62,438 bases of DNA from Actinomycetota bacterium (lineage in GTDB: Bacteria; Actinomycetota; Nitriliruptoria; Nitriliruptorales; Nitriliruptoraceae). The DNA is taken from assembly GCA_019347575.1 (NCBI GenBank), contig JAHWKY010000029.1:1-62438 (forward strand), given 5' to 3'. Every line of letters begins with the position of its first letter. The stretch's first letter is position 1. Shown piece by piece: positions 18,546 to 26,779 of the stretch. Below the pieces are notes generated by a model. That model saw only the letters and a program-made list of their open reading frames with translations, was not told the origin of the DNA and did no database searches. The position numbers were made by a program, and so were the translations under genes.

Positions 18546-18676
18546 GGGACTAGTCCGTTCGAGTCCCCGTTTCCCGCCCAACCGGGTGATGGCCGATGTG
18601 TCGGCCCGGCGGTTGCATAGAGCCACATCGTCGTCCCGTAGGTCGGACGACACCCTCCTAGTGGGAGATCAGGGGA

Positions 18677-20551
18677 ATGCTCGCACGCAAGCTCACCGGC
18701 CTGGCGGCCGCTGCCCTCGCTCTCGGGCTCGTCGGGGTCACCACGACCGGCGACCGGGCGGTCGGTACGGCCCTGACCGACATGACCGCGGTGGAGTTCG
18801 AGGTACACGGCCTCGACGTCCCATCGGTCACCATCGCTGACATCGCCACCTACGCGTCGACCGATACGAACGCGGCCGAGAACGTGATCGGGAACGGCGC
18901 GCCGTTCGCGCTCGCGGACATCCTGCCGGTGGTGGTCGGCGACCAAGCGATCGGAGCCATCCAGGCCCGCTCGAACGGCGCCAACTCCAACTCTGGTTCC
19001 GCCCTCGCCCAGACGTTGGGCCTCCTCGACGTCGAGATCAACCCCGCGAAGGTCACGGCGGCCGCCACGGCCCAGGAAGCCACGGCGGTCGCCGAGCTCG
19101 CGACCGCGCAGATCGAGTCGGTGGCCGACGTCCTCGGCCTGGACTTCGAAGTCAACACCGCGGGTATCGCCAGCCGTGTGACGCAGGGCTCGGCGTCAGC
19201 GAGCCAAGGCCTCGAAGTCACCGGTGTCAACGTCACCCTCGGAGACCTGCTGCCCGCCGACCTCCTCGGCCAGCTCCCACTCGGCACCCTGATGGCCCTC
19301 CTCGAGGCGCTCCCGGTCGACGTGAGCGTCGACGTCGAAGCCATGGTCGACGCGATCACCGGTGCCGTGGACGCGGTGGCGACGGCCGTCGCCGGCCTCA
19401 CTGAGGCGAGCGCTGCCCTCGCGGACGCCGTCGCTGCGGCCCTGGACACCCAGGCGCTCGTCGCGGAGCTCACCGCGGACGCAGCTCTCACGACGCCTGG
19501 AGACCTACTCGACCTGGTGACCAAGTACGCCACCGAGTGCCCTGACGCTGACGTCACCGACATCCTCGACTGCGTGGGGGGTCTGCTGGCCGACGCGGAG
19601 GCACGGCTCCTGCTCGACCTCGACGCGGTCACGCAGGCGGTGGGCGTCGTCGTCACGTTGATCGGCGACCTCGGGGACGCGCTGAACGACCTCGTCGACG
19701 CGCTGACCTCGGTCGACGGGACCGACCTCGACGCGGTGCTCGACGCACTCGCCGGGGGTGAGCTGCTCGACATCGGCGCGATCCAGGTCGGCGTCATCGC
19801 CACCGCCACGGATGCCGCCGAAACCACGAACGCGACGGTCGGCTGCAACGAGGTTCCGGTCCGTGCGCTCGGCATCGACATCGTCACGCCGAGCTGCCGT
19901 GAGCCGCTCGAGACGACCTCCGCAGTCGCGGCTCAGGTCACCGGAGCCGTCGAGGGCGTCATCGGGATCCTCCCGCTCGTCGCGGACATCGTCCCGGACG
20001 TCCGCTTCGGGATGTTCACCGACCTCGTCGAGTCGACGAGCACCGACGGCACGTACAACCGTGCGAACGCCGGTGTGACCGCGTTGGAGCTCGGGATCGA
20101 CCCCGTGACCCTGTGCGCCGACTGCATCGTCGACGGACTGCTCGAGGACGTGCTCGGCCTCGCCGGGGACGTGGTCGGCAACGTCGCGTTGCCGGAGGGC
20201 ACCGTGCTGGACGGGCTCGGACTGACCGATCTCGTGGACGACATCGACGGTGCGGCCGCGGCGCTGCCGGACCTCGACACGCTGACAGCAACCCTGCAGG
20301 GCCTGCTCGACGCGCTACCGCTGGATGGGCTCGTCGAGGACGTGACCGTGCCTGGGTTCGACCTCGTGGTCGATCCCGTGAGCACGGCCAGTTTCGCGGT
20401 CGTCCCTGCGGCGGCGCCCCCGGCCGCGCCGAACCCGCCCGCCAGCCCGACGACGCCTGGCGCCCCGTCGCTGCCCACGACGGGCGGCGGGTTCGCGCTC
20501 CTCGGCGGACTGCTCGCCGCAGGTGCGCTCGCGTTCCGTCGACGCGGCTGA
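18677..20551 (+). CDS. Secreted LPxTG-anchored surface protein
   Basis: A 624-residue protein with a signal peptide (MLARKLTGLAAAALALGLVG), a long body rich in Ala, Asp, Val, Thr and Leu, a Pro-rich spacer (PAAAPPAAPNPPASP), then LPTTG, a hydrophobic helix and RRRG. This is a complete sortase substrate. I recognise no enzymatic domain; the helical, repetitive Val-Asp-Ala segments suggest a structural role. The four Cys in the body (for example CPDADVTDILDC and CADC) may form disulphides. The 131 bases before it hold a GCCGA/TCGGC hairpin but no riboswitch that I can identify. Two hairpin repeats and a strong stem-loop follow the stop. Confidence 0.85.
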   Translation: MLARKLTGLAAAALALGLVGVTTTGDRAVGTALTDMTAVEFEVHGLDVPSVTIADIATYASTDTNAAENVIGNGAPFALADILPVVVGDQAIGAIQARSNGANSNSGSALAQTLGLLDVEINPAKVTAAATAQEATAVAELATAQIESVADVLGLDFEVNTAGIASRVTQGSASASQGLEVTGVNVTLGDLLPADLLGQLPLGTLMALLEALPVDVSVDVEAMVDAITGAVDAVATAVAGLTEASAALADAVAAALDTQALVAELTADAALTTPGDLLDLVTKYATECPDADVTDILDCVGGLLADAEARLLLDLDAVTQAVGVVVTLIGDLGDALNDLVDALTSVDGTDLDAVLDALAGGELLDIGAIQVGVIATATDAAETTNATVGCNEVPVRALGIDIVTPSCREPLETTSAVAAQVTGAVEGVIGILPLVADIVPDVRFGMFTDLVESTSTDGTYNRANAGVTALELGIDPVTLCADCIVDGLLEDVLGLAGDVVGNVALPEGTVLDGLGLTDLVDDIDGAAAALPDLDTLTATLQGLLDALPLDGLVEDVTVPGFDLVVDPVSTASFAVVPAAAPPAAPNPPASPTTPGAPSLPTTGGGFALLGGLLAAGALAFRRRG

Positions 20552-20579
20552 TCCCTTCAGGCACCGACGTACCTGAGTT

Positions 20580-20646
20580 GTGCTACCGCCCTCCGGGCTA
20601 CTTGAGCACCTGAGTTGTGCTACCGCCCTCCGGGCTACTTGAGCAC
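20580..20646 (-). repeat. Tandem pair of the covarying hairpin repeat (locus 2)
   Basis: Two identical 30-base copies at 20580-20609 and 20617-20646 in a 37-base period, in the opposite orientation to locus 1. Read on the minus strand each is GTGCT, CAAGTA, GCCC, GGA, GGGC, GGT, AGCAC. The inner stem GCCC/GGGC replaces GGCC/GGCC of locus 1 while pairing is kept. They lie between the LPxTG gene and proline dehydrogenase. Confidence 0.9.
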
Positions 20647-20649
20647 GTC

Positions 20650-20675
20650 GATGGCCCCGCTCCGGCGGGGCCATC
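20650..20675 (+). terminator. Strong stem-loop, likely terminator of the LPxTG gene
   Basis: A perfect 11-bp inverted repeat (GATGGCCCCGC and GCGGGGCCATC) around a TCCG loop. No U-tract follows, which is common for actinobacterial hairpin terminators. It sits directly after the repeat pair and about 60 bases before the proline dehydrogenase start. Confidence 0.6.
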
Positions 20676-20734
20676 CGCGTGCGTGGCACCGTTACGCTGC
20701 CCGCGGTTCGGACCACCGCCGATCGGGAGAACGG

Positions 20735-21661
20735 ATGCTGCTGCGCCGGCTCCTCATCGCCGCGTCAGAGAGCCAGGGGCTGCGACGGCTCGCCACCGAT
20801 GTGCCCGTCACCCGAAACGTCGCGTTGCGGTTCGTCGCGGGAGAGACGCTCGCTGAAGCTCTCGAGGTCACGGGGGACCTGAACCGGCGGGGCATGCGGG
20901 TGAGCCTGGACTACCTCGGCGAATCCGTCCACGACGCCGAGGTCGCGCGCCAGGCCGCGAGCGTCTACCTGGACGCGCTCGACCAGCTCGAGCGGGTCGG
21001 CCTCGACTGCTCGATCTCGGTCAAGCTCACGCAGGTCGGACTCGACGTCTCCGAGGACGTCTGCCGCGACCTGGTGAGCTCCATCTGTCGGCGCGCTGCG
21101 GCTGGCGGCCGGCACGTCACCATCGACATGGAGAGCAGCGTCTACACCCAGCGCACCGTGGATCTGGTCACCGATCTGCGGAAGGCCGGTCACGACAACG
21201 TCGGATGTGCCGTGCAGTCCTACCTGCGCCGGACCGCCGCGGACGTGTCGGCACTGACCGACCTGCAGGCATCGCTGCGGCTGTGCAAGGGGGCGTACGC
21301 CGAGCCGGCGGCCGTCGCGTTCCAGAGCGACGACGAGGTCGACGCCAGCTACGCCCGACTCGCGGAGCAGCTCCTGCGCAGCGACACCTACCCCCGGTTC
21401 GCCACCCACGATCACCGCTTGATCCACCGCATCCGCAACGTCGCTGCACGTCTGCAGCGGCCTCCAGACAGCTACGAGTTCCAGATGCTCTACGGGGTGC
21501 GGGAGCCGTTGCAGGGACGCATCGTCGGACTGGGTCATCCTCTGCGGGTCTACGTTCCCTTCGGCGGCGAGTGGTACCCCTACCTCGTGCGACGGCTCGC
21601 CGAGCGCCCCGCCAACCTCACCTTCTTCGTGCGAGCGCTGCTCGGTCGACGCGCGAACTGA
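20735..21661 (+). CDS. Proline dehydrogenase (monofunctional)
   Basis: A 308-residue FAD-dependent PRODH barrel, about the size of the stand-alone enzymes of Gram-positive bacteria. Key motifs are SVKLTQVGLD (substrate Lys), TIDMESS, RLCKGAY, FATHDHRLI and, near the C-terminus, the paired-Arg motif YLVRRLAERP that binds the proline carboxylate. It oxidises proline to pyrroline-5-carboxylate and passes electrons to the quinone pool. The ATG at 20735 has GGGAGA upstream and TACGCT, a plausible -10, about 40 bases before it. proC follows 13 bases later, so an oxidising and a reducing enzyme for the same pair of compounds are side by side. Confidence 0.92.
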   Translation: MLLRRLLIAASESQGLRRLATDVPVTRNVALRFVAGETLAEALEVTGDLNRRGMRVSLDYLGESVHDAEVARQAASVYLDALDQLERVGLDCSISVKLTQVGLDVSEDVCRDLVSSICRRAAAGGRHVTIDMESSVYTQRTVDLVTDLRKAGHDNVGCAVQSYLRRTAADVSALTDLQASLRLCKGAYAEPAAVAFQSDDEVDASYARLAEQLLRSDTYPRFATHDHRLIHRIRNVAARLQRPPDSYEFQMLYGVREPLQGRIVGLGHPLRVYVPFGGEWYPYLVRRLAERPANLTFFVRALLGRRAN

Positions 21662-21674
21662 CCAGGAGGTCGAC

Positions 21675-22487
21675 GTGGACGGAACGCTCGCCATCATCGG
21701 GGCGGGCCGCATGGGCGAGGCGCTGCTCAGCGGGCTGCTGCGGTCCGCGTGGGTCGAACCGGCGCAGGTGGTCTGCACCGCTCGGCGCACGGAGCGTTGC
21801 GACGAGTTGCACGAGACCTACGGCGTCTCCGCGACGACCGACAACGTCGCCGCTATCGAGGCCGCGGACGTCGTCGTCCTCGCCGTCAAGCCCCAGACCA
21901 TCCACCAGCTGCTCGAGCAGGTGGGCAGCGCGTTCCACGCGGGCCAGACGGTGATCAGCGTGATCGCCGGGGTCCCCACGTCCGCGCTCGAGCGCTACCT
22001 ACCCGACGAGATCCCCGTGGTCCGGGTCATGAGTAACGTCCCCGTCCAGGTCGACGAGGCGATGTCCGTCGTGACGGCGGGGAGCCACGCCACCGAGGCG
22101 GATCTCGACGTCGCAACTGAGATCCTCAGCCACGTCGGTCGCGTCCTGCGGCTGGCCGAAGAGCACCTCGACGCCGTCACCGCGCTGTCGGGCTCGGGTC
22201 CGGCCTACTTCTTCCTACTCGCCGAGGCGATGATCGACGCCGGGATCCTGCTCGGACTGCCCCGTGATGTCTCGACGGACCTGATCGTGCAGACCATGGT
22301 CGGCTCGGCCAAGATGCTCCGGGACACCGGCCGCCACCCGGTCGAGCTGCGCGAGATGGTCACCTCGCCGGGCGGGACGACCATCGCCGCCGTGCGTGAG
22401 CTCGAGCAGGCGCGGGTCCGCGCCGCTTTCCTCAACGCCATCGAGGCCGCGAAGCGGCGCAGCGAGGAGCTCGCCGGCCCCCACTAG
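21675..22487 (+). CDS. proC: Pyrroline-5-carboxylate reductase
   Basis: A 270-residue protein of usual length. The Rossmann motif IIGAGRMGEALLSGLL is at the N-terminus; VKPQ and VMSNVPVQVDEAMS are family motifs, and the C-terminal signature runs from ALSGSGPAYFF to REMVTSPGGTTIAA. It reduces pyrroline-5-carboxylate to proline with NADPH, the last step of proline synthesis. The GTG start follows AGGAGG. Its TAG stop overlaps by two bases the stop of the convergent gene on the minus strand. Confidence 0.95.
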   Translation: MDGTLAIIGAGRMGEALLSGLLRSAWVEPAQVVCTARRTERCDELHETYGVSATTDNVAAIEAADVVVLAVKPQTIHQLLEQVGSAFHAGQTVISVIAGVPTSALERYLPDEIPVVRVMSNVPVQVDEAMSVVTAGSHATEADLDVATEILSHVGRVLRLAEEHLDAVTALSGSGPAYFFLLAEAMIDAGILLGLPRDVSTDLIVQTMVGSAKMLRDTGRHPVELREMVTSPGGTTIAAVRELEQARVRAAFLNAIEAAKRRSEELAGPH

Positions 22488-25258
22488 ACGCGGCCGACTA
22501 GGAGGTCGCGGTCCACCACGGCCACCAGCCCGCATCCCCGGGTGCGCGCGGCGACCGCGGTCGCGTCGCCGGCGAGGACCGTGGCGGTGACGGTCGTCCA
22601 CGGGTTCACCCGCACCACGCCGGCGGCGGTCGCGACGTGGAGGTAGCCGTCGGCGACCGTCATGGCCCTCACGCTGGCGCCCACGTCGACGCGCCAGACG
22701 ACCTCGGGGACGGACGGGTCGATCGTGAAGACGATTCCACCGTCCGTCACGCCCACGGGGTGTCCGTCCACGACCTCGAGGCCGACGATCGCCGTGGCCC
22801 CCGGCACCGGCACGAGGTCCCACTCCGGCGTCGCGCTCAGATCGCGGTAGGCCCCGACCACGGCCTCGCGCGCGAGGGGCTCGGCGCCGATCCCTCCCCA
22901 GATCTCGCTCCCTAGCAGCAGCACCCCGCCGTCGCTGGTGAGTGCTCGTACTCCCTGCCAGGGGATGACGTCCTTGAGCACGACGGGACCGCGGCCGGGA
23001 TCGATGACGGCCAGAGCGCCCCCGAGACGACCGTAGTCGGGCTGGGTGGCGATCACGATACGGCCCGTGCCAGGGACGACCTCGATGTCGCGCGGCCGGA
23101 TCTGGGCGTCGCCGACGCGGAGGGTGAGCTGCTGCGGGCTGCCCGTGCCATCGAGCCGCCACAGCTCACCGTCGGGGTACAGCGCGGCGAGGACAGCGTC
23201 GCTGGCCGCGGCGAGCACCTTCGGCTCGCCAGGTGCCCGGTGCTGGTGGCGTTGGCCGCTCTCGAGGTCGAGCACGTCGAGCTGCCAGTGACCGCCGACG
23301 TGGACCTTGGTGCCGCGGACCAGCAGGCTCTGGGCGGGCTCCGGGCCCGGCTCGAGCCCGATCTCGGCCAGTCCTCGGACCTCCGTCGCACCGCTCGCGC
23401 GGTCGTAGGTCCAGATCACACCCGAGCCTCCGACACCGGTGATGGTGTCGAGCTCGACGAACAGCGCTCGTGTCTCCTCGGCGTCGAGCGGATGGGCCAG
23501 CTGACGCAGCTCCTCGGTGTCGAGGTCGTAGCGCCAGAGGCGACCGGATCGCGTGGTGAAGAACACCTCGCGGCCCGCGAGCGTGATGGTGCTGATCGCC
23601 GCTCTTGCGCCCGTCTCCGCACGGACCACCTCGACGTCATCGGGGTTCTCGGTGTCGAGGGTCACGAGCAACCCCGATGGCCACGTGCCGGCGACCACGG
23701 TGCTGGCCTCCACGGCCAGGTCGTAGACGAACGCCTCGCCCCTCAGCTGCTCCTCCGCGAGGTGCACCTGCTCGTTCGTGACCCGATCGATGCGGACGAG
23801 GGCTGCCTCCGGGCCGATCCCGGCGAACACGTGCTGCCTCGTCGCGGCGATGCTGCGGACGTACTCCTGGCCCGCCACGACTTGCGGCCACGACCGGGTG
23901 GTGGCCTGGAGGGGGTCGTACTCGAACACCGCGCCTCCGGGGAACGTCCCTCCGTAGATGCGGCCGTCGGGTGACGTCGTGAGGTCCCAGAACTGGCGTT
24001 CCCCCGCTACCCGGGCCACGCGACGGGCTACCCCCCTTGCCCGATCGATGCGGTACAGATCGGGGTGGTCGGTGCCACCGACGTAGACCGCGCCCGCGTG
24101 CGCAGTCGCCGCCCAGGCGCCGCGGATGGTCGGCATCTGCACGACCTGCGAGACCCGTCCGGTCAGCGTGTCGACGTGCGCGGCGACCGCCGGCTCGCGG
24201 TGACGGGTGACGACCCACGGTCCCGCTGGGGTCGCGACGGCCGCGGTGACGGCGACGCCGACGGTGGCCGGCCCCCGGTTCGTGTGCGCGGCCGTACGAC
24301 AGAGCCTGACGTCGCGCGTCCGCTCGGCGGTCGCGGTGCAGACCGCTTCCTCGCCCCCCAGCACGACGATGCGATCCGGATCGAGTCGGCCGATCTCACG
24401 TGCGACGGCTGCAGGCAACGATCCGCACGAGGGCACGAGCAGGATCGGTCCCCCGGTGAGGATCCCCGCCGCGACGGCATCAGCGAGTCCGTCGGCGCGT
24501 GCCAGGTACACGGCGGTGGCACCGGCTGGGAACTCGTGCTCCGAGATGGCAACGGCGGTCGTCGTCCGGGTGGGGCCGGCCAGCCGCGCGCGTGTCCTGC
24601 CCCGAGCCGCCTGGACCAGGGTCCGTTCGCACACCGCGGCCTCACCTCCCAGGGCGAACACCCGGGAGGGATCCAGTCGGTCGATCTCGGCGCTCACGAT
24701 CGCGGGCACGCCGGCGCACGACGGTACGAGCAGCACGGGTCCGTCCGTCAGCGCGCCCGCCGCGACGGCGTCTGCGAGTTCGTCCGCGCGGGCCAGGTAG
24801 ACGCTGTCCGCCCGCATCGGGAACGATCGCCGTGCGATCGTCGCCGCCGTCTCGATCCGGGACGCCCCCGCGAGACGATCGGTGGGCCGCTCGGATCCGG
24901 CGACCGCCTCCAGCGTCTCGTCACATAGCGCCGAGGTGCCACCGAGCGCCGTCACGCGGTCGGGGTCGATCCTCGCGATGGTCCGGTGCACCACCGAGGG
25001 AACCCCATCGCACGACGGGATCAAGAGGACGGGACCATCACGCAGGGACCCGGCCGCCACCGCATCGGCGAGGACGTCGGCACGCGCGAGGTACACCCGT
25101 GGTGCCCCGTCGGGGAACGCCCTCGTGGCGATGGCGGCTGCGGTGTCGATCCGTGTGTCTCCCGCGAGGCGCTCGACGACGCGCTCACCGGACGCTCCTG
25201 ACACCGGAGTCGCGACGAGCAGGCACGCCAGCACGACGAGCCACCACGCACGCTGCAT
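22484..25258 (-). CDS. Cell-wall protein: three CWB2 repeats plus beta-propeller
   Basis: A 924-residue exported protein. A signal peptide (MQRAWWLVVLACLLVATPVSG) is followed by three cell-wall-binding repeat 2 (PF04122) units at about residues 27-120, 125-215 and 220-310, each with RLAG-x-TR, VYLARAD-x-LADAVAAG, GP-LL-PSC and ALGG motifs. Three CWB2 units are the usual set for binding the wall polymer non-covalently. The remaining 600 residues contain YVTN/NHL-like propeller strands (for example GRIYGGTFPGGAVFEYDP). It may sense or bind a ligand at the surface; that is inference. The ATG at 25258 lies six bases after GGGGAGAG. Confidence 0.85.
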   Translation of the reverse strand: MQRAWWLVVLACLLVATPVSGASGERVVERLAGDTRIDTAAAIATRAFPDGAPRVYLARADVLADAVAAGSLRDGPVLLIPSCDGVPSVVHRTIARIDPDRVTALGGTSALCDETLEAVAGSERPTDRLAGASRIETAATIARRSFPMRADSVYLARADELADAVAAGALTDGPVLLVPSCAGVPAIVSAEIDRLDPSRVFALGGEAAVCERTLVQAARGRTRARLAGPTRTTTAVAISEHEFPAGATAVYLARADGLADAVAAGILTGGPILLVPSCGSLPAAVAREIGRLDPDRIVVLGGEEAVCTATAERTRDVRLCRTAAHTNRGPATVGVAVTAAVATPAGPWVVTRHREPAVAAHVDTLTGRVSQVVQMPTIRGAWAATAHAGAVYVGGTDHPDLYRIDRARGVARRVARVAGERQFWDLTTSPDGRIYGGTFPGGAVFEYDPLQATTRSWPQVVAGQEYVRSIAATRQHVFAGIGPEAALVRIDRVTNEQVHLAEEQLRGEAFVYDLAVEASTVVAGTWPSGLLVTLDTENPDDVEVVRAETGARAAISTITLAGREVFFTTRSGRLWRYDLDTEELRQLAHPLDAEETRALFVELDTITGVGGSGVIWTYDRASGATEVRGLAEIGLEPGPEPAQSLLVRGTKVHVGGHWQLDVLDLESGQRHQHRAPGEPKVLAAASDAVLAALYPDGELWRLDGTGSPQQLTLRVGDAQIRPRDIEVVPGTGRIVIATQPDYGRLGGALAVIDPGRGPVVLKDVIPWQGVRALTSDGGVLLLGSEIWGGIGAEPLAREAVVGAYRDLSATPEWDLVPVPGATAIVGLEVVDGHPVGVTDGGIVFTIDPSVPEVVWRVDVGASVRAMTVADGYLHVATAAGVVRVNPWTTVTATVLAGDATAVAARTRGCGLVAVVDRDLLVGRV

Positions 25259-25366
25259 TCGGACTCTCCCCGCATCGGACCGCGAGGAGGATAGGCGCCC
25301 GACCCGGTCGTAGCCGGGCGCCCGGTTGCGGGCGTGGTTACCCTCGGACGTACCGAGGGAGTGACT

Positions 25367-26557
25367 GTGACCGGACCGGCTGGGGTGGCGCTGGTGTGGG
25401 ACCCTGCCCTGGCCCGGTACGACTTCGGACCTCAGCATCCACTCGCGCCGGTCCGGGTCGAGTTGACCGTCGCGCTCATCGAGGCGCTCGGGCTGAGCAC
25501 CGGACCGTCGGTGCGGGTGGTGGCGCCGGGGTCGTACGACGAGGACGAGCTACTGCGCCTGCACCGGCCCGACTTCGTCGAGGCGGTGCAGCGGGTCAGC
25601 GCCGATCCGAGCATCCGCGCCGATCTGGTCCACGGTCTGGGTCCCGGAGACAACCCGATCTTCCCCGACATGCACGCAGCCTCGATGGCGGTCTGCGCCG
25701 CGTCGAAGCAGGCTGCACGGGTCATGTGGGAGGGCCAAGCCGCGCACGCCTTCAACCCGGCGGGTGGGCTGCACCACGCCATGCCCGACCGGGCAGCCGG
25801 GTTCTGCATCTACAACGATCCGGCCGTCGCGATCGACTGGTTGCTGGAGCATGGTGCGGGACGTGTCTGCTACCTCGACGTCGATGTGCACCACGGTGAC
25901 GGGGTGCAGGAGATGTTCATCGACGATCCGCGCGTGCTGACCATCTCCCTGCACGAGTCCGGGCGGTTCCTGTTCCCTGGCACCGGCTTCCCGGACGAGA
26001 TCGGAGGACCCGGTGCCGAGGGGTCGTCGGCCAACGTTCCCTTCCATCCCGGCACCACCGGCCCGATCTGGTTCGAGGCGTTCGACCAGGTCGTCGTCCC
26101 GCTCGTCACCGCGTTCGCCCCGGACGTGCTCGTGACCCAGCTCGGCTGCGACACGCACGCGACCGATCCGCTCGCGCACCTGGCGCTGCGGATGGATGAC
26201 TACCGCGCCTTGGCTGCGCGCATCCACGAGCTCGCGCATCACGCGGCCGGTGGGCGCTGGGTGGCGACGGGCGGCGGCGGCTACCAGATCGTCCAGGTCG
26301 TGCCGCGAGCCTGGGCCACGATGTTCGCGGCGATGGTCGGCGCTGACGCCCCGACCCGGGTGCCCGAGCGGTGGCAGCAGCTCGCACGCGAGCGCACCGG
26401 GCGCGATGCACCGGTGGACTTCGACGATCCCGGGCTGGTCCAGGAGGGCGTCGAGCGGCAGGCGCGTCGCGCCGCCGACGAGGCGGTCGCGGCCGTGCGC
26501 CGCCTCATCCTGCCGCGGCACGGGATCCCGGCGTGGGCCGCCGGGCGGCGGCGGTAG
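25367..26557 (+). CDS. acuC: Acetoin utilisation/histone-deacetylase-family protein (AcuC-like)
   Basis: A 396-residue arginase-fold, zinc-dependent deacylase. GGLHHAMPDRAAGFCIYND carries the tandem His pair, DVDVHHGDGVQ the zinc-binding Asp and His, and QLGCDTHATDPLAHL the second zinc Asp. In Bacillus, AcuC deacetylates and activates acetyl-CoA synthetase; a similar lysine deacetylase role is likely in the cytoplasm. The GTG at 25367 with GAGGGA six bases upstream is preferred over the GTG at 25334. A TACCCT -10 element lies just upstream. Confidence 0.88.
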   Translation: MTGPAGVALVWDPALARYDFGPQHPLAPVRVELTVALIEALGLSTGPSVRVVAPGSYDEDELLRLHRPDFVEAVQRVSADPSIRADLVHGLGPGDNPIFPDMHAASMAVCAASKQAARVMWEGQAAHAFNPAGGLHHAMPDRAAGFCIYNDPAVAIDWLLEHGAGRVCYLDVDVHHGDGVQEMFIDDPRVLTISLHESGRFLFPGTGFPDEIGGPGAEGSSANVPFHPGTTGPIWFEAFDQVVVPLVTAFAPDVLVTQLGCDTHATDPLAHLALRMDDYRALAARIHELAHHAAGGRWVATGGGGYQIVQVVPRAWATMFAAMVGADAPTRVPERWQQLARERTGRDAPVDFDDPGLVQEGVERQARRAADEAVAAVRRLILPRHGIPAWAAGRRR

Positions 26558-26566
26558 GCGTGGCAG

Positions 26567-26572
26567 TACACT
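26567..26572 (+). promoter_or_regulatory. -10 element, leaderless promoter of the BldC-like gene
   Basis: TACACT ends seven bases before the ATG at 26580, which places the transcription start at the start codon. There is no Shine-Dalgarno sequence between them. Confidence 0.6.
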
Positions 26573-26579
26573 GGCCAAC

Positions 26580-26777
26580 ATGAGGCGCGAACTGCTCACT
26601 GCTGCCGAGGTAGCTGACCAGCTACGGGTCTCGACCATGACCGTCTACCGGCTGATCCGCAGCGGCGAGCTGCCCGCGGTCCGGGTCGGACGCAACTACC
26701 GCGTGGCTGCCGAGGCTCTGGACGAGTACCTGCAGGCGCAGCTCGTCAACGTCGACGAGGCCGCGAACCCGGACTGA
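26580..26777 (+). CDS. BldC/excisionase-family HTH DNA-binding protein
   Basis: A 65-residue MerR-like winged helix-turn-helix of the excisionase (TIGR01764) type: LLTAAEVADQLRVSTMTVYR, then LIRSGELPAVRVGRNYRVAAEALDEYL. It has no effector domain. Proteins of this sort (Rv0500A and the distant BldC) are small architectural regulators; Rv0500A sits at this position after proC in mycobacteria, which is why I do not call it a phage excisionase. The message is probably leaderless. The gene ends 2 bases before the SAM hydrolase-like gene. Confidence 0.85.
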   Translation: MRRELLTAAEVADQLRVSTMTVYRLIRSGELPAVRVGRNYRVAAEALDEYLQAQLVNVDEAANPD

Positions 26778-26779
26778 TC

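Noticed and set aside
18555-18590. tRNA-like 3' end (GTTCGAGTCC) before the LPxTG gene
   Set aside because: The flanking bases do not form a T-stem and no acceptor, D or anticodon arm is present, so it is neither a tRNA nor a clear attachment site.
18546-18676. Riboswitch (c-di-GMP or c-di-AMP) in the leader of the LPxTG gene
   Set aside because: None of the conserved GEMM or ydaO core sequences is visible; only a short GCCGA/TCGGC hairpin.
26580-26777. Phage excisionase marking an integrated element
   Set aside because: No integrase, attachment site or phage gene is near, and a similar small HTH gene sits at the same place in mycobacteria.
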